A stretch of 50,404 nucleotides of DNA from Trueperaceae bacterium (GTDB lineage: Bacteria; Deinococcota; Deinococci; Deinococcales; Trueperaceae), in the NCBI GenBank assembly GCA_020354625.1, contig CP070651.1, positions 1,948,817 through 1,999,220 of the forward strand, given 5' to 3'. How positions within the stretch are numbered: position 1 is the first letter of the stretch; every line of letters begins with the position of its first letter. A program made the translations under genes and the position numbers. Below the pieces are notes generated by a model. The model made no database searches and was not told where the DNA came from. It saw only the letters and a program-made list of their open reading frames with translations. Below are positions 49,087-50,404 of the stretch, piece by piece.

Positions 49087-50217
49087 CTACACCCACCCCC
49101 GCCGGATCTCCGTCGAGCTGACGTCGAGCCGGAAATCCTCCTCTGACAGCGCTTCGAACAGGTCTTTGAACGCTTCGGGAACCCCGATGTCATCGAGGGA
49201 CACATAGCGCCCCCCCTGCTGCCGCCCCGCCACCAAAAAGCTCACGCCAAGCTCCCTTAAGCTCTCTAGCGCCCTCGTCATCTCCACCCGACTATCTCCA
49301 TAAAACCGAGGATCCACCACCCGCGCCGCCGTATCGGCTCCCACGACGAACACGCAACCGGGAAAGAGCCTTGCCTTCTCGATAAACAGCGGGGAGCGCG
49401 TAAAAAGCAGGGGGGCGACACCGACAAACTGTGCGGCACGGCGCCGAGCTTCCAAGATACCGATCGGCGTCTTGTCGGCGTTTAGAAGCGGCAGCTCGAA
49501 GAACACCTCTCGGCCCAACCGTGTTGCGGCCACCTCTGCAAGTCTCCGGTGGCCCTGGTGTAGTGGATGGAACGCACCCGAAAAGAGTGCCACATTCTCA
49601 GGTACGACCTCGTTCAGGCACTGGCCGTCTGGTCGCACCAGCAGCCAAGGGCGTTCACCGTCCAAAAAGCGCTTCACGATTCCCAAGGGCTTGAGCGTCT
49701 GGATAAGCTCCTCACGCTCCAAAAGCGGCAAGTCGGGATCGTCCAGCACACCACACGCGTCAGCGATCGCCTTGAGGATAACGAGGCTCACCAGCTCCTC
49801 TTCCCCGCGCCGGTCACGGGCCCCTTTGGTCATGATCAGCTCATAACCCGTAACCCCGAAGCCGTCACGCACCGCGACGACGCAGCGGTGCTCGCCGCGC
49901 TTTTGGCGATCGGTGGCGATGGTTGCGCTGCAACCCAAGCCGAACACCACCTTCTCCTCCTCAGCAAGCATGCCCGCACGTGCATAGGCGTGCTCGGCGA
50001 GCGCGCCGGCGACCCGCAACGAGGTAAAGCGTTTCGGTTCGAATCCGGTCGCTTCGATGAGCGAGGGGGCGGTGTAACGGTCGGTGGCTTCAAGAACGGT
50101 CCGCGAAGAGCCCCCAACGCTGTGAAGCCACGCCAGTGCCTGCACTCCAGCACCGGCGAAGTTCATCACCATCAGCTGTGGTGTGCCGTGGATGGCCGTC
50201 ACGAGTTCGCTGATCAC
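49087..50217 (-). CDS. CinA C-terminal domain fused to a NadD-like nucleotidyltransferase
   Basis: The 376-residue protein has two parts. Residues 1 to about 160 resemble the CinA C-terminal (PncC, nicotinamide-nucleotide amidohydrolase) domain: AGAGVQALAWLHSVGGSSRTVLEA and FGLGCSATIATDR. The C-terminal half is an adenylyl/cytidylyltransferase with the nucleotide-binding H-x-x-H-like motif in FSGAFHPLHQGHRRLAE and the second signature DVSSTEIRRG. Both domains act on nicotinamide mononucleotide in other proteins, so a role in NAD metabolism or repair is plausible, though the order of reactions is not known. Start is GTG at 50217 after TAAGGG. It ends 46 bp before ppgK. Confidence 0.85.
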   Translation of the reverse strand: MISELVTAIHGTPQLMVMNFAGAGVQALAWLHSVGGSSRTVLEATDRYTAPSLIEATGFEPKRFTSLRVAGALAEHAYARAGMLAEEEKVVFGLGCSATIATDRQKRGEHRCVVAVRDGFGVTGYELIMTKGARDRRGEEELVSLVILKAIADACGVLDDPDLPLLEREELIQTLKPLGIVKRFLDGERPWLLVRPDGQCLNEVVPENVALFSGAFHPLHQGHRRLAEVAATRLGREVFFELPLLNADKTPIGILEARRRAAQFVGVAPLLFTRSPLFIEKARLFPGCVFVVGADTAARVVDPRFYGDSRVEMTRALESLRELGVSFLVAGRQQGGRYVSLDDIGVPEAFKDLFEALSEEDFRLDVSSTEIRRGWV

Positions 50218-50281
50218 GCCCTTATGATGACATCCTGGAAGCCGGCGAGACGCCAGCGGTCGTCCTCACCTCTGCGCTTCC

Positions 50282-50404
50282 TCAGTACCGCTTCAGCTTG
50301 GGGTAGCTGTGCCGCTCTTCGGGCGGAATCCCGTCATAGGGGGGCGGAGGGTCTTCCATGACCACTTCGGGAAACTTCTTGGTCTGGAATCCCTCGAAAT
50401 CTCT
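50282..50404 (-). CDS. C-terminal fragment of an unidentified protein (cut by window edge)
   Basis: Reading the minus strand from base 50404 gives 40 codons ending in TGA at 50282-50284. The peptide is proline- and charge-rich (DPPPPYDGIPPEERHSYPKL) and ends KLKRY. Only the end of the gene is inside the window and I do not recognise the family. The absence of stops, the coherent GC-rich codon use and the same orientation as its neighbours support a real gene. Confidence 0.55.
   Translation of the reverse strand, partial: RDFEGFQTKKFPEVVMEDPPPPYDGIPPEERHSYPKLKRY

Overview
The window is one gene-dense, high-GC bacterial segment. It holds about 46 recognisable protein genes, including two cut off by the window edges, and no rRNA, tRNA or CRISPR array that I can see. 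The gene set points to a member of Deinococcota, most likely a Truepera-like lineage, but this is inference from protein character rather than a search result. Supporting signs are promoters whose -10 box sits 6-9 nt before the start codon (leaderless mRNAs), polyphosphate kinase plus polyphosphate glucokinase, many GTG starts, and an extreme excess of the palindrome CTCGAG.

Region 1 (1-4.9 kb) has the end of methylglyoxal synthase, polyphosphate kinase flanked on both sides by degenerate heptanucleotide repeat arrays in inverted arrangement, a PPP-type phosphatase, an OsmC protein and 5-formyltetrahydrofolate cyclo-ligase. Region 2 (4.9-10.4 kb, minus strand) is a tight five-gene operon: amidohydrolase, argininosuccinate-lyase-like enzyme, sugar-type binding protein and two permeases, with no ATPase. 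Region 3 (10.6-16.0 kb) has a Tat-exported rhodanese with a PGM1-type ATP-grasp ligase, divergent from a Rieske protein, cytochrome b and a secreted haem protein with an unusual CX3CH motif.

Region 4 (16-34 kb) is accessory. Polyamine-type ABC genes are split into potBC (plus strand, 18.5-20.3 kb) and potDA (minus strand, 31.8-34.0 kb). Associated with them are an FAD amine oxidase, two paralogous GNAT acetyltransferases and a C45 acyltransferase/hydrolase. Between the halves sits a plus-strand cluster (20.4-29.8 kb), visibly less GC-rich in its first 8 kb: a peptide/oligosaccharide-type ABC importer (binding protein and two permeases, no ATPases), two related cytoplasmic beta-propeller glycoside-hydrolase-like proteins, a class V aminotransferase and a glutamate-1-semialdehyde-aminomutase-like enzyme. 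This is the best candidate for an undescribed system: import and intracellular dismantling of an amino-containing glycoside or glycoconjugate.

Region 5 (34.3-50.4 kb) is mostly housekeeping: MFS exporter, SDR, thioesterase, MutM (which appears to start with an ATC codon inside hisA), HisA, then DUF177-rpmF-fabH-fabD-fabG-acpP-fabF without plsX, a methyltransferase, MurJ with a class I aminotransferase, a 2Fe-2S ferredoxin, polyphosphate glucokinase and a CinA-C/nucleotidyltransferase fusion.
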